A DNA stretch of 9,620 nt from Dehalococcoidia bacterium UBA3254 (lineage in GTDB: Bacteria > Chloroflexota > Dehalococcoidia > Dehalococcoidales > UBA3254): positions 1 to 9,620 of the forward strand of contig DEUU01000425.1 of assembly GCA_002362735.1 (NCBI GenBank). Direction: 5' to 3'. Every line of letters begins with the position of its first letter. The first letter of the stretch is position 1. This document shows positions 1-5,454 of the stretch, in pieces. The position numbers and the translations under genes were made by a program. The notes under the pieces are model-generated. The model was not told the DNA's origin and searched no databases. It saw only the letters and a program-made list of their open reading frames with translations.

Positions 1-131
1 CCGGATTCATCCTGAAAAGCCATACCGGCAGAATCGTACCCTCGGTACTCCAACCTTTTTAAAGATGCGATTCCGATATCGATCGCGCGGCTATCCGGGA
101 CTTTACTAATATAACCGACTATCCCGCACAC
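1..131 (-). CDS. glmS: glutamine--fructose-6-phosphate aminotransferase, N-terminal part (cut by window edge)
   Basis: GlmS converts fructose-6-phosphate and glutamine into glucosamine-6-phosphate, the first step towards UDP-GlcNAc and peptidoglycan, in the cytoplasm. Only the first 43 codons are inside the window. Reading the minus strand from a GTG at 131-129 gives V-C-G-I-V-G-Y, where Cys2 is the class II glutaminase nucleophile exposed after Met removal, followed by the family signature [15 protein letters not shown] at about residues 24-38. An out-of-frame ATG lies just upstream, but the GTG is the true start: it places Cys second and has GGAGGA 9 nt upstream. The [10 protein letters not shown] block separates GlmS from amidophosphoribosyltransferase and asparagine synthase, which share the CGI start. 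The gene appears to have its own transcript, since 436 nt of non-coding DNA separate it from the DsrE gene upstream. The rest of the gene is not visible. Confidence 0.93.
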   Translation of the reverse strand, partial: MCGIVGYISKVPDSRAIDIGIASLKRLEYRGYDSAGMAFQDES

Positions 132-497
132 AGGTTCATTTCCTCCTTCAAAAAGTCTTTTGCTCCTCTTACACAACCACCAGCCAAGTCTCAGTATAAC
201 TGGGGAATTTGCACAAAATCATTAGTACTTACGATCAAAAAACACCTGACTAACGGATTTGAAAAAATAAACTGGGAAATTCGATTCAGTACCAACGTAT
301 GCGTTGTATTTCTCTGTGGATTAGATTATTTTTTTGGGCGGTGAAAAGATTTCAGTTTGTCTCAATCATTGAAAAACAAAATATTACACGGTTACCAGAA
401 CTTTTAAATTTGGGTTCAAACTAGGAAATAAGAAGCAGGAAAACATATAATTCAATTAACATGAAGTCTCTTAGGAAAGACCGTAAATTATTTACCC
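132..497. other. non-coding region upstream of glmS
   Basis: I see no credible gene on either strand. The DNA is AT-rich. The best minus-strand promoter element is TATACT (plus 193-198), about 60 nt before the glmS start, but there is no good -35 at 17 nt, so it is weak. A small 5-bp hairpin, CAACG-tatg-CGTTG, sits at 293-306. I looked for the glmS ribozyme core here and did not recognise it. Confidence 0.5.
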
Positions 498-538
498 GTT
501 AAGTGGTCAACCTGCAAGAGACAGGTTGACCACTTAAC
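498..538. repeat. perfect 17-bp inverted repeat, 7-nt loop
   Basis: Arm 498-514 (begins GTTAAGTGG, ends AACCTG) is the exact reverse complement of arm 522-538; the loop is CAAGAGA. It lies 30 nt past the stop of the DsrE gene at the end of a minus-strand operon, so it is well placed as a terminator or 3'-end stabilising hairpin. Neither side carries a U-tract (minus side continues GGGTAAATAATTT), so it is not a textbook intrinsic terminator. A protein-binding palindrome is the alternative. Confidence 0.85.
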
Positions 539-567
539 AAACGGTGAGAACTTTCAATTTTCTGAAC

Positions 568-903
568 TTACAAACACACCATTTCCGTGTTCATCATAGA
601 TTGAATAGACTTGACCATAGTCGTGAGCTTACCAACTTTCAATTTATCCACCAGTTCGTAAAATTCCAGACAGGTAGTACAAGCCAGAATTTCAACTCCA
701 TGGTCTTCAAGCTTTTTCAAGTGAGTTAATGCCGGCGATCCTTCGCAGACTAACTTTACTCCAGCGTTCCAGAATACCAGAGCGGCAGGCTTGTCAGTGT
801 TTTCGCCTAACAAGCGTAAAAAGTTGGCCATCAGCATTATGCCTAACTGGTCATCACCTCTTCCTAAACCCTCAGACTGTATTAAAAACGTTTTAGAAGT
901 CAT
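568..903 (-). CDS. DsrE-family protein, stand-alone YedF C-terminal type
   Basis: A 111-residue cytoplasmic protein with the DsrE/DsrF-like fold. It closely resembles the C-terminal half of YedF, the 'sulfurtransferase-like selenium metabolism protein': residues 19-31 (QLGIMLMANFLRL), 46-56 (NAGVKLVCEGS) and 70-80 (VEILACTTCLE) match that family's blocks. Cys75 and Cys78 form a CxxC at the usual position of the reactive cysteine; Cys53 and Cys110 are additional. The N-terminal TusA-like domain normally present in YedF is absent, and the start is real: ATG at 903 follows AAGGAGA with good spacing. It lies 25 nt after the activase gene, as the third gene of the double-cubane reductase operon. 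Known: members carry persulfide or are linked to selenium use. Inferred: a sulfur or selenium carrier, or a redox partner, for the reductase. Substrate unknown. Confidence 0.85.
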   Translation of the reverse strand: MTSKTFLIQSEGLGRGDDQLGIMLMANFLRLLGENTDKPAALVFWNAGVKLVCEGSPALTHLKKLEDHGVEILACTTCLEFYELVDKLKVGKLTTMVKSIQSMMNTEMVCL

Positions 904-928
904 ATTATTCTCCTTGTTTTATTTTGCT

Positions 929-1696
929 TTATAACGTATGAATATCAATTTTGAGGTTTCCATCCCTGGCTAACAGGGCAGCGCCCAGCGCTCCTACGGT
1001 TTGGGGCGAATCTGGAGTCGTTAGCTCCATACCCAGTTTTTGCTGCAATAATTTTCTCAAGCATCGGTTGAGTGAAGCGCCTCCGGCAAACACAACTTTT
1101 TCCTGCAGACCAGTCCTTCTTCCCATCGATATGATGCGCGTCGCGATAGCTTCATGTAACGCCAGTGCAATAGAACTGGCTGCTTCTCCTCTGGCAATCA
1201 AGGAAACAACTTCCGATTCAGCAAACACGGTGCACAGGCTATTGATCTGGATCGTTTTCCTGGCACTTAAAGCCAGATCGCCAATGTCACCAATACTGAC
1301 TTCCAGTGTATGAGCCATCACTTCCAGGAATTTTCCGGTACCGGCTGCGCAGCGATCATTCATTTCGAATTTCTGGACTTCGCCCTTTTCTGATAGCAAG
1401 ATAACCTTGGAATCCTGTCCACCGATATCTATCACAGTATGGCAATCCGGATACAAATAGAGGGCTCCTCTGGCAAAGGCCTTGATCTCTGTGACCGTTT
1501 CACCGCCAAGAACCGGGGCCACCAGGTGACGTCCGTAACCGGTAACTACCAGTTTTTCATAGTCCTTACCGGAAAGCAGTTGCCGGCAACGCGATAATGG
1601 ATTTACACCCGTTTCCGTGACCAGAGATTCCCTAATATCGGTACCCAGAATCAACAGCTTAATAGTCCTGGAACCTACATCCAATCCAGCGTACAT
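929..1696 (-). CDS. acyl-CoA dehydratase-type activase (BcrAD/BadFG/HgdC ATPase), double-cubane reductase activator
   Basis: A 255-residue ATPase of the ASKHA fold, the same length as E. coli YjiL. These proteins form homodimers holding one [4Fe-4S] cluster between subunits and couple ATP hydrolysis to delivery of a low-potential electron to a partner reductase or dehydratase. Visible motifs: phosphate-1 loop GLDVGSRTIK (4-13), cluster cysteine C116 in NDRCAAGTGKF, second cluster cysteine C155 in INSLCTVFAESEV, phosphate-2 DIGGQDSK (90-97), and the adenosine segment VVFAGGASLN (201-210). All are intact. The ATG shares one base with the TGA of the upstream reductase gene (TGATG), so translation is probably coupled and produces matched amounts. 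Because its partner is of the YjiM/DCCP type, I call it the activator of that protein rather than of a classical 2-hydroxyglutaryl-CoA dehydratase. Confidence 0.92.
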   Translation of the reverse strand: MYAGLDVGSRTIKLLILGTDIRESLVTETGVNPLSRCRQLLSGKDYEKLVVTGYGRHLVAPVLGGETVTEIKAFARGALYLYPDCHTVIDIGGQDSKVILLSEKGEVQKFEMNDRCAAGTGKFLEVMAHTLEVSIGDIGDLALSARKTIQINSLCTVFAESEVVSLIARGEAASSIALALHEAIATRIISMGRRTGLQEKVVFAGGASLNRCLRKLLQQKLGMELTTPDSPQTVGALGAALLARDGNLKIDIHTL

Positions 1697-2973
1697 CAGT
1701 GTTTTATCATCTCCAAAAAGGCTTCGATGCGAGTTTTTAGCTGACCGGTATCCTCATCGCTGTAATCCGTCTCGATGCGCAGTAAAGGAATTCCTTCCTT
1801 CTCCAATCTCTTTTCCACATTTACAGCTTCATTGGCGTAGGTGTGGCAGAATTGCAGATTATAATGCACTACTCCATCAGCCTGATATTCTTTGGCCAGC
1901 TTTACAATATCGTCTAAACGCTCATCATTAGGAGTAAAGCAGGCGCAGTGAATATTCATGTAGCGTTCTGCTATGGCTGTCAATTGTTCATCCAAATTTT
2001 CACGGGTGGGTTTCACCAGGTCACTGAAGAACCGGGTTCCGGTACAGGATTCCTCGCACACTACTACCGCTCCCGCTGACTCTATAATATGATGCAACTT
2101 CCAATTGGGGATGGCCATGGGAGTGCCGGATATTAGAATGCGGGGAGCATCGGATGGGGCAACACCCTGACCGGCCGCCACCCGCTTATCCAGTTCATCA
2201 CAGAGGGCATTCAACATTTGAGTATCCCGTTTGGCATCATCATAGAACGAGACCTGGGTAGCCAGTAAAGCGTCCTTGCCGCTAATAGGCACGGGACAAG
2301 ATTTACGCATATTATAAAGCCTTTGTAAGGCCAGCCGCCGTTCATTAACCAGTTCAATGGACTGACCGAGCTTTGCGGCGTTAACCTGATTCCCGGTTAG
2401 CTTCTCGATAACTTCCTTAAAAGCCAAAACTTCTCCATGCCACAACTGGCGGCTGCGCTCGGTCTTCTTGTTGGGGACTTCCATCACATAGACCGGCTGG
2501 TACTGATTCAGAATTTCGAACATTTTCTTTTTACCGTCGCAGGTGGTCTCACCCACTATCAAATGGCTGGCCTGAACATAAGGGCAGACCCGTCCCAGCT
2601 TAAAGCCAAAGGAAGACTTAATCAGGGCGCAGGTATTCCGGGGCAGGACCGACTCCGCCATGGGGACAGAAAACTGGGTCCCGGCACACAGACCCACAGG
2701 TATAGCGTCAGCAGCCCAGACTAATTCTTCAGGAACAAAGACGCAATAAGTCGCTACCACCTTGCCTCTATTTTTGGCATGTTCACGGAGTTCCTTGACC
2801 CGGATACCATGAATATCACCTACCACAAAATCGTAAAAACCCATCCCGGTCGGACGGTTTTTCTGAGAAAGATAGACTTCCTGGAAGATCGGCCCCAGGG
2901 CATTCAGAAGCACATCATGAGATTTTAAATCTATATTTAAATCAGTCCACATCTGGACATTTTCATTGGTCAT
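1696..2973 (-). CDS. double-cubane-cluster-containing anaerobic reductase (YjiM/DCCP-like; HgdB family)
   Basis: A 425-residue member of the 2-hydroxyacyl-CoA dehydratase D-component superfamily. It follows E. coli YjiM blocks through its length as I recall them: ATYCVFVPEEL (74-84), PRNTCALIKSSFGF (111-124), CPYVQ (130-134), GETTCDGKKKMFE (141-153), EESCTGTR (307-314), CACFTPNDERL (343-353), QFCHTYANEA (374-383) and the C-terminal RIETDYSDEDTGQLKTRIEAFLEM. Cysteines are C77, C96, C115, C130, C145, C226, C258, C306, C310, C343, C345 and C376; those in the shared blocks are candidate cluster ligands. Known: the Carboxydothermus homologue carries an [8Fe-9S] double-cubane cluster and, with its ATPase, reduces small molecules such as acetylene. 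The physiological substrate is not established, and acyl-CoA dehydration is a less likely alternative. About 45 N-terminal residues precede the part matching YjiM. ATG at 2973 follows GGAG. First gene of the three-gene operon, downstream of an attenuator-like leader. Confidence 0.88.
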   Translation of the reverse strand: MTNENVQMWTDLNIDLKSHDVLLNALGPIFQEVYLSQKNRPTGMGFYDFVVGDIHGIRVKELREHAKNRGKVVATYCVFVPEELVWAADAIPVGLCAGTQFSVPMAESVLPRNTCALIKSSFGFKLGRVCPYVQASHLIVGETTCDGKKKMFEILNQYQPVYVMEVPNKKTERSRQLWHGEVLAFKEVIEKLTGNQVNAAKLGQSIELVNERRLALQRLYNMRKSCPVPISGKDALLATQVSFYDDAKRDTQMLNALCDELDKRVAAGQGVAPSDAPRILISGTPMAIPNWKLHHIIESAGAVVVCEESCTGTRFFSDLVKPTRENLDEQLTAIAERYMNIHCACFTPNDERLDDIVKLAKEYQADGVVHYNLQFCHTYANEAVNVEKRLEKEGIPLLRIETDYSDEDTGQLKTRIEAFLEMIKH

Positions 2974-3004
2974 TTAACATCTTCTCCTAATAATTTTTCC
3001 CAAT

Positions 3005-3042
3005 AAAAAAGCGATGGCTGGATAACCTCCGTACCATCGCTT
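3005..3042 (-). terminator. intrinsic terminator inside the reductase operon leader (attenuator)
   Basis: On the minus strand, AAGCGATGG pairs perfectly with CCATCGCTT (plus 3034-3042 with 3009-3017) around a 16-nt loop, followed at once by TTTTTT (plus 3005-3010). It ends 31 nt before the ATG of the reductase gene and downstream of the promoter at 3231-3257. It therefore sits in the 5' leader of the operon and is best read as a premature terminator that must be overcome for expression. Confidence 0.85.
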
Positions 3043-3160
3043 CTATCCTTCACGAAAGGATAAAAAACTAAAACACCGATATCCCCCTGGTCTTTTGGAG
3101 ACGGAGGTCACTTGAGCAGATGACGGATGCAAAACTTGCACCGAGTCTGCAAGTTCAAAC

Positions 3161-3190
3161 TCAGGTGAAGTAAACAAGATCTTGAGTCAT
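3161..3190 (-). CDS. putative 9-residue leader peptide
   Basis: On the minus strand a near-perfect Shine-Dalgarno AAGGAGGT (plus 3198-3205) stands 7 nt before an ATG at 3190, which opens the codons M-T-Q-D-L-V-Y-F-T and then TGA. A ribosome-binding site this strong before so short an ORF inside a leader with a terminator is the usual look of a translated leader peptide. There is no run of one amino acid that would name a controlling tRNA. A second in-frame TGA follows two codons later. Confidence 0.4.
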   Translation of the reverse strand: MTQDLVYFT

Positions 3191-3230
3191 TGCTCACACC
3201 TCCTTGTCCTTTTACTTTGGTTATACTGAT

Positions 3231-3257
3231 ATTATAAATGATTCTAGCATTAGTCAA
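3231..3257 (-). promoter_or_regulatory. sigma70-type promoter of the reductase operon
   Basis: Minus-strand TTGACT (plus 3252-3257) serves as -35 and TATAAT (plus 3231-3236) as -10 with a short 15-nt spacer. Shifting to TAATAT (plus 3229-3234) gives the ideal 17 nt. It lies about 25 nt upstream of the leader Shine-Dalgarno and has no competing gene around it. Confidence 0.65.
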
Positions 3258-3298
3258 TCCCTTTATCCACGGCAGGCAAACAGGGATCGAAGTAAATC

Positions 3299-3318
3299 AA
3301 AAGTGAAAAAATTTTCAC
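3299..3318 (-). terminator. weak terminator-like hairpin after the RidA-like gene
   Basis: On the minus strand GTGAAAA and TTTTCAC (plus 3312-3318 and 3303-3309) form an AT-rich stem followed by TTTT, 46 nt after the stop of the RidA-like gene and before the next promoter. The stem has few GC pairs, so efficiency is doubtful. Confidence 0.35.
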
Positions 3319-3364
3319 ACTTAAATTTAAGTCGCCACAATCACTACAAACAACAATTTTTCAT

Positions 3365-3775
3365 CTATTCTTTTGACTTATTCACAACCGCGACTGCATC
3401 AATCTCCACCAGCCACTCAGGACGCCCTAAGCCGATCACGAAACGCACGGTGATCGCCGGGAAATTCTGGTTGACATTCCATTTTTGCTGGAAGGCCGTA
3501 AAACCTTCCTGTGGATTTTGTCCCACGAGTAGATTGATATCAAGTTTTACAATGTTGGAAAGATTCCCTCCCACACTGGCAAGAATCGTTTCAATGTTAT
3601 CCAGCACTTGTCCGGTCTGCTCTTTCAGGCTGTTTTTGCCGACCAGGTTCCCGTGCCCGTCTATCGCATTTTGGCCGCCAATGTAAATCGTCGAAAAATC
3701 ACCACTGACAGATACAGCTTGAGAGTATCCTCGGGGAGTGGCCAGTTGCGGGGGATTGATATAGGTAATTTTCAT
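3365..3775 (-). CDS. RidA/YjgF/YER057c/UK114-family protein without the canonical arginine
   Basis: A 136-residue protein of the Rid family, which form trimers with clefts between subunits. RidA itself hydrolyses reactive 2-aminoacrylate-type imines. Family features seen (numbered from the chosen start): IYIGGQNAIDGHGNLVG at about 30-46, QTGQVLDNIETILASVGGNLSNIVKLDI at about 54-81 and the terminal strand LVEIDAVAVV. The retained glutamate of VEIDA matches the family. The catalytic arginine of the P-A-R-S signature is missing: here the segment reads FPAITVRF, so an isoleucine stands in its place. By known subfamily logic this argues against imine deaminase activity and suggests a Rid4-7 type role that is not understood. 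I start at ATG 3775, which has GGAGGAA upstream; the longer ATG at 3790 would bury that site. The start overlaps the stop of an RRM fragment (ATGA). Confidence 0.85.
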   Translation of the reverse strand: MKITYINPPQLATPRGYSQAVSVSGDFSTIYIGGQNAIDGHGNLVGKNSLKEQTGQVLDNIETILASVGGNLSNIVKLDINLLVGQNPQEGFTAFQQKWNVNQNFPAITVRFVIGLGRPEWLVEIDAVAVVNKSKE

Positions 3776-3894
3776 TGCGGGTTCCTCCATTTCATCTTCA
3801 TAATGACCGAAGTCACCTGGCCGAAAATCACAAATTCCTGCCGCAACTCATCCTCGGTTACCTCAAGAGATAAATTATCTGCAAAGATATTCAT
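3772..3894 (-). pseudogene. RRM RNA-binding protein remnant (N-terminal 31 residues of the domain)
   Basis: ATG at 3894 opens a 40-codon frame ending in TGA at 3772-3774. Its first 31 residues align without gaps to the intact RRM protein at 4871-5248: about 19 are identical, including N-L-S at 7-9 and the string ELRQEF at 16-21. An RNP2-like IFADNL (3-8) is present, though the family G is changed to D. The homology stops at about residue 31. RNP1 and the second half of the domain are gone, replaced by a short tail (MKMKWRNPQ) and the start of the RidA-like gene, which it overlaps by ATGA. It looks like a deleted paralogue whose 5' end survives, perhaps still translated as a leader that feeds ribosomes to the RidA-like gene. 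The ribosome-binding site is weak (GAAGAAG). Confidence 0.75.
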
Positions 3895-3920
3895 CTCATG
3901 CTTCTTCTAACCGTCAAATA

Positions 3921-3976
3921 ATCCAGGACCGATAGTTTCTCATTTTTCCGGTAATACCGGATAGAAACGCCTGGAT
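3921..3976. repeat. nested three-stem inverted repeat
   Basis: Three pairs of arms are nested in order: ATCCAGG (3921-3927) with CCTGGAT (3970-3976), GTTTCT (3935-3940) with AGAAAC (3963-3968), and CCGG (3948-3951) with CCGG (3957-3960) around a TAATA loop. All are perfect, separated by unequal internal loops. It sits 31 nt after the stop of the zinc-ribbon gene and 26 nt before the RRM remnant. It would fold as one long irregular hairpin in RNA. No U-tract follows on either strand, so an RNA element or a processing/stability hairpin is as likely as a terminator. Confidence 0.75.
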
Positions 3977-4007
3977 CATTGTTTGTGTTGCCAGTTTGTC
4001 GGAAAGA

Positions 4008-4310
4008 TTATCTGGACTTATTGTAGCAGTCTCGGCAGTAAACCGGTTTATCACCGCGAGGTTGAAAGGGAACTTCCGTTTGTTTGCCGCACTGGGCACA
4101 GGTGGCGGGATACATCTGCCGTTGGCCTCGGCTACCATAACCGCTGCCGGAACCGCCGCTTCGCTCCGATTTTCTGGTCTGTCGGCAAGGGGGGCAGCGC
4201 TTAGGCTCATTGGTGAAACCTTTCGAAGCGTAAAACTCCTGTTCTTCAACCGTAAAAGTAAAGGTTTTACCGCAGTCTGAACATTGAAGGGATTTCTCAG
4301 TGAAAGCCAT
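4008..4310 (-). CDS. double zinc-ribbon protein (CxxC ... CxxC-x17-CxxC)
   Basis: A 100-residue basic protein with two separate four-cysteine zinc sites. Site 1: C10-x2-C13 and C39-x2-C42, the ribbon type that begins LQCSDCGKTFTFT and ends RCPPCRQ. Site 2: C71-x2-C74-x17-C92-x2-C95, exactly the 'CxxC-x17-CxxC' domain, with the characteristic VPFQPRGDKPVYCRDC. A Ser/Gly/Arg-rich linker (about 44-64) joins them. ATG at 4310 follows GGAGG with a 7-nt gap. Function is not established for the family; nucleic-acid or protein binding is the usual guess, and the neighbouring RRM genes fit RNA-related work. A possible promoter lies at 4414-4442. Confidence 0.88.
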   Translation of the reverse strand: MAFTEKSLQCSDCGKTFTFTVEEQEFYASKGFTNEPKRCPPCRQTRKSERSGGSGSGYGSRGQRQMYPATCAQCGKQTEVPFQPRGDKPVYCRDCYNKSR

Positions 4311-4413
4311 TGAACGACCTCCTTTTTACTTGGTTCAATCCAGGGTCATTCAAAGCTTTTAGAGTCAAACCCTTTACTGGGTACGTGACAACCTAAATTA
4401 AACCAGTGGTCAT

Positions 4414-4442
4414 ATCTTAGATCAATCAAGTCATGTTTGCAA
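4414..4442 (-). promoter_or_regulatory. candidate promoter for the zinc-ribbon gene
   Basis: Minus-strand TTGCAA (plus 4437-4442), a 17-nt spacer, then TAAGAT (plus 4414-4419). Each box matches consensus at about four of six positions. It sits in the 173-nt gap between the acyl carrier protein and zinc-ribbon genes, about 100 nt before the start. Confidence 0.35.
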
Positions 4443-4483
4443 CCCTCTTGAAGATGTTACTGTAAAGGCTTCAAAACAGGATG

Positions 4484-4732
4484 CTATTTATCGGAAGATT
4501 TATTTTTCTCCGCTACCTTTATCTTAACGTAAGCGAAGAATTCTGCCATATTGGCAATTGTTTTTAGATCCTTGTCCTTCAAATCAATTCCGAAAGTGTC
4601 TTCGATAGCCACCAGTATCTGGACCACCTCCAAAGAATCTATTCCCAAATCTTTGAAAGTACAGGTAGGCGCAAGCGTAATAGCGGATCTTCGGGCAGCC
4701 TTGCTGATGATTTTCCGGAGAACCTTTTCCAC
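4484..4732 (-). CDS. orphan acyl carrier protein
   Basis: A small four-helix carrier protein with the phosphopantetheine attachment motif DLGIDSLEVV; the serine is residue 33 from the start chosen here. The following helix (QILVAIEDTFGIDL) and the LKTIANMAEFFAYV segment complete the PP-binding fold, about 82 residues, the usual ACP length. The frame can be extended to a TTG at 4762 (92 residues), but a GTG at 4732 with AGGA 8 nt upstream gives the normal N-terminus, so I prefer it. Odd points: the first helix is strikingly basic (KVLRKIISKAARR), whereas housekeeping ACPs are acidic throughout, and no fatty-acid or polyketide gene is nearby. It therefore probably serves a special acyl chain or partner. 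Carrier function is near certain; the pathway is unknown. Confidence 0.85.
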   Translation of the reverse strand: MEKVLRKIISKAARRSAITLAPTCTFKDLGIDSLEVVQILVAIEDTFGIDLKDKDLKTIANMAEFFAYVKIKVAEKNKSSDK

Positions 4733-4870
4733 GTTAACATTCCTGTCTGGTACTATCCGCAAATCCTCGTTTATATCCTTACAGATCTGAATTTCAACAA
4801 TATATTTGTTAACCGATTTAGCTGATAAAGGTTAGCTTTTTCAGATCCACAAGTCCTTTCGCATTTGGCT

Positions 4871-5248
4871 TTAATATTTTCTTGATCTTCCTCTTCCGGT
4901 AAAGCCACCACCCGGTCTGCCATCCTGTCTACCCCCTTGCCTGCCGCCGGAGTATCCGCCCCGGTTGTTAAAGGAGCCCCGATTACCAAAGGAACCTCTG
5001 GATTCAGACCTGGGGCGAGCTTCATTCACAGCCAGCGCTTTTTCTTGCAACATCTTGCCATTAAGTCCGGTGATAGCCGCCTCGGCTTCCGATTTAGTTG
5101 GCATCTCGACAAAAGCAAATCCCTTCGGACGATTATCATATCTATCAGTAACGATACTCACCGAATTTACGGCTCCAAAAGCCGCGAATTCCTGCCGTAA
5201 TTCTTCCTCAGTTACCTGGTATGATAGATTCCCCACATAGATTTTCAT
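4871..5248 (-). CDS. RRM-domain RNA-binding protein with RGG-rich tail
   Basis: A 125-residue cytoplasmic protein. Residues 1-78 form one RNA-recognition motif with RNP2 IYVGNL (3-8) and RNP1 KGFAFVEM (42-49), both with the aromatic residues that stack on RNA bases. Residues 79-125 are a Gly/Arg/Ser-rich tail with repeated RGG-like units (NRGSFNNRGGYSGGRQGG). This is the layout of bacterial cold-inducible Rbp proteins. ATG at 5248 follows GGAGGA. A candidate promoter at 5455-5484 would leave an mRNA leader of about 200 nt, a trait often seen in cold-shock genes. A decayed paralogue lies at 3772-3894 and a DEAD-box helicase remnant upstream, which supports a role in RNA remodelling or cold response. 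Its target RNA cannot be inferred. Confidence 0.93.
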   Translation of the reverse strand: MKIYVGNLSYQVTEEELRQEFAAFGAVNSVSIVTDRYDNRPKGFAFVEMPTKSEAEAAITGLNGKMLQEKALAVNEARPRSESRGSFGNRGSFNNRGGYSGGRQGGRQDGRPGGGFTGRGRSRKY

Positions 5249-5454
5249 AATCTATTTTCCTCCTCATTCTTTAAAAAATAAGATCGTTCTAAAACGGAAA
5301 ACTCACCACCTGGCTGAACAAGCTTTACTCAATATCCCCAATACATTCAGGTTGAACTGCTCAGAGGTTTCTGGAAAGTTCACGTCAATCGATGCTCAAA
5401 ACGAGATGATCCAACACCAGTAGCGAACTACACGAAACTAACCATGTCATTATT

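Larger units (their letters stand above)
3005..3224 (-). promoter_or_regulatory. structured 5' leader with competing pairings, putative attenuator
   Basis: About 250 nt lie between the predicted start site and the reductase ATG. Segment 3101-3108 (minus ACCTCCGT) has two mutually exclusive partners. It is perfectly complementary over 8 nt to the terminator loop (plus 3025-3032). Together with 3114-3118 and 3121-3123, its core 3103-3108 can also pair with the leader Shine-Dalgarno and start codon (3198-3203, 3191-3195, 3187-3189). A third option pairs 3109-3116 with 3160-3167 (one mismatch), enclosing a perfect 7-bp hairpin 3134-3140/3148-3154. A further minus-strand hairpin, TATCCTT/AAGGATA (3044-3050 and 3056-3062), abuts the terminator. 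Such alternatives are typical of a switch. I do not recognise a named riboswitch class, and whether the input is a ligand, a protein or leader translation cannot be told. Confidence 0.6.

Noticed and set aside
132..497. glmS ribozyme upstream of glmS
   Set aside because: The region is AT-rich and I could not find the conserved ribozyme core; location alone is not evidence.
544..729. Plus-strand ORF of 61 codons
   Set aside because: Antisense to the DsrE gene, with no recognisable domain; a shadow frame.
3005..3060. T-box antiterminator at the attenuator (minus GATGGTACGGAGG resembles GGTGGTACCGCGG)
   Set aside because: The ACC after TGGT is ACG here, no Stem I with specifier loop was recognised, and the downstream gene is not of an amino-acid type.
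3071..3190. Leader ORF read through UGA as a selenoprotein
   Set aside because: Two UGAs occur within three codons and the downstream frame has no redox motif or family match; a short leader peptide is simpler.
3776..3790. Longer start for the RidA-like protein at ATG 3790
   Set aside because: The GGAGG that serves ATG 3775 would lie inside the coding sequence, and the extra MEEPA has no family counterpart.
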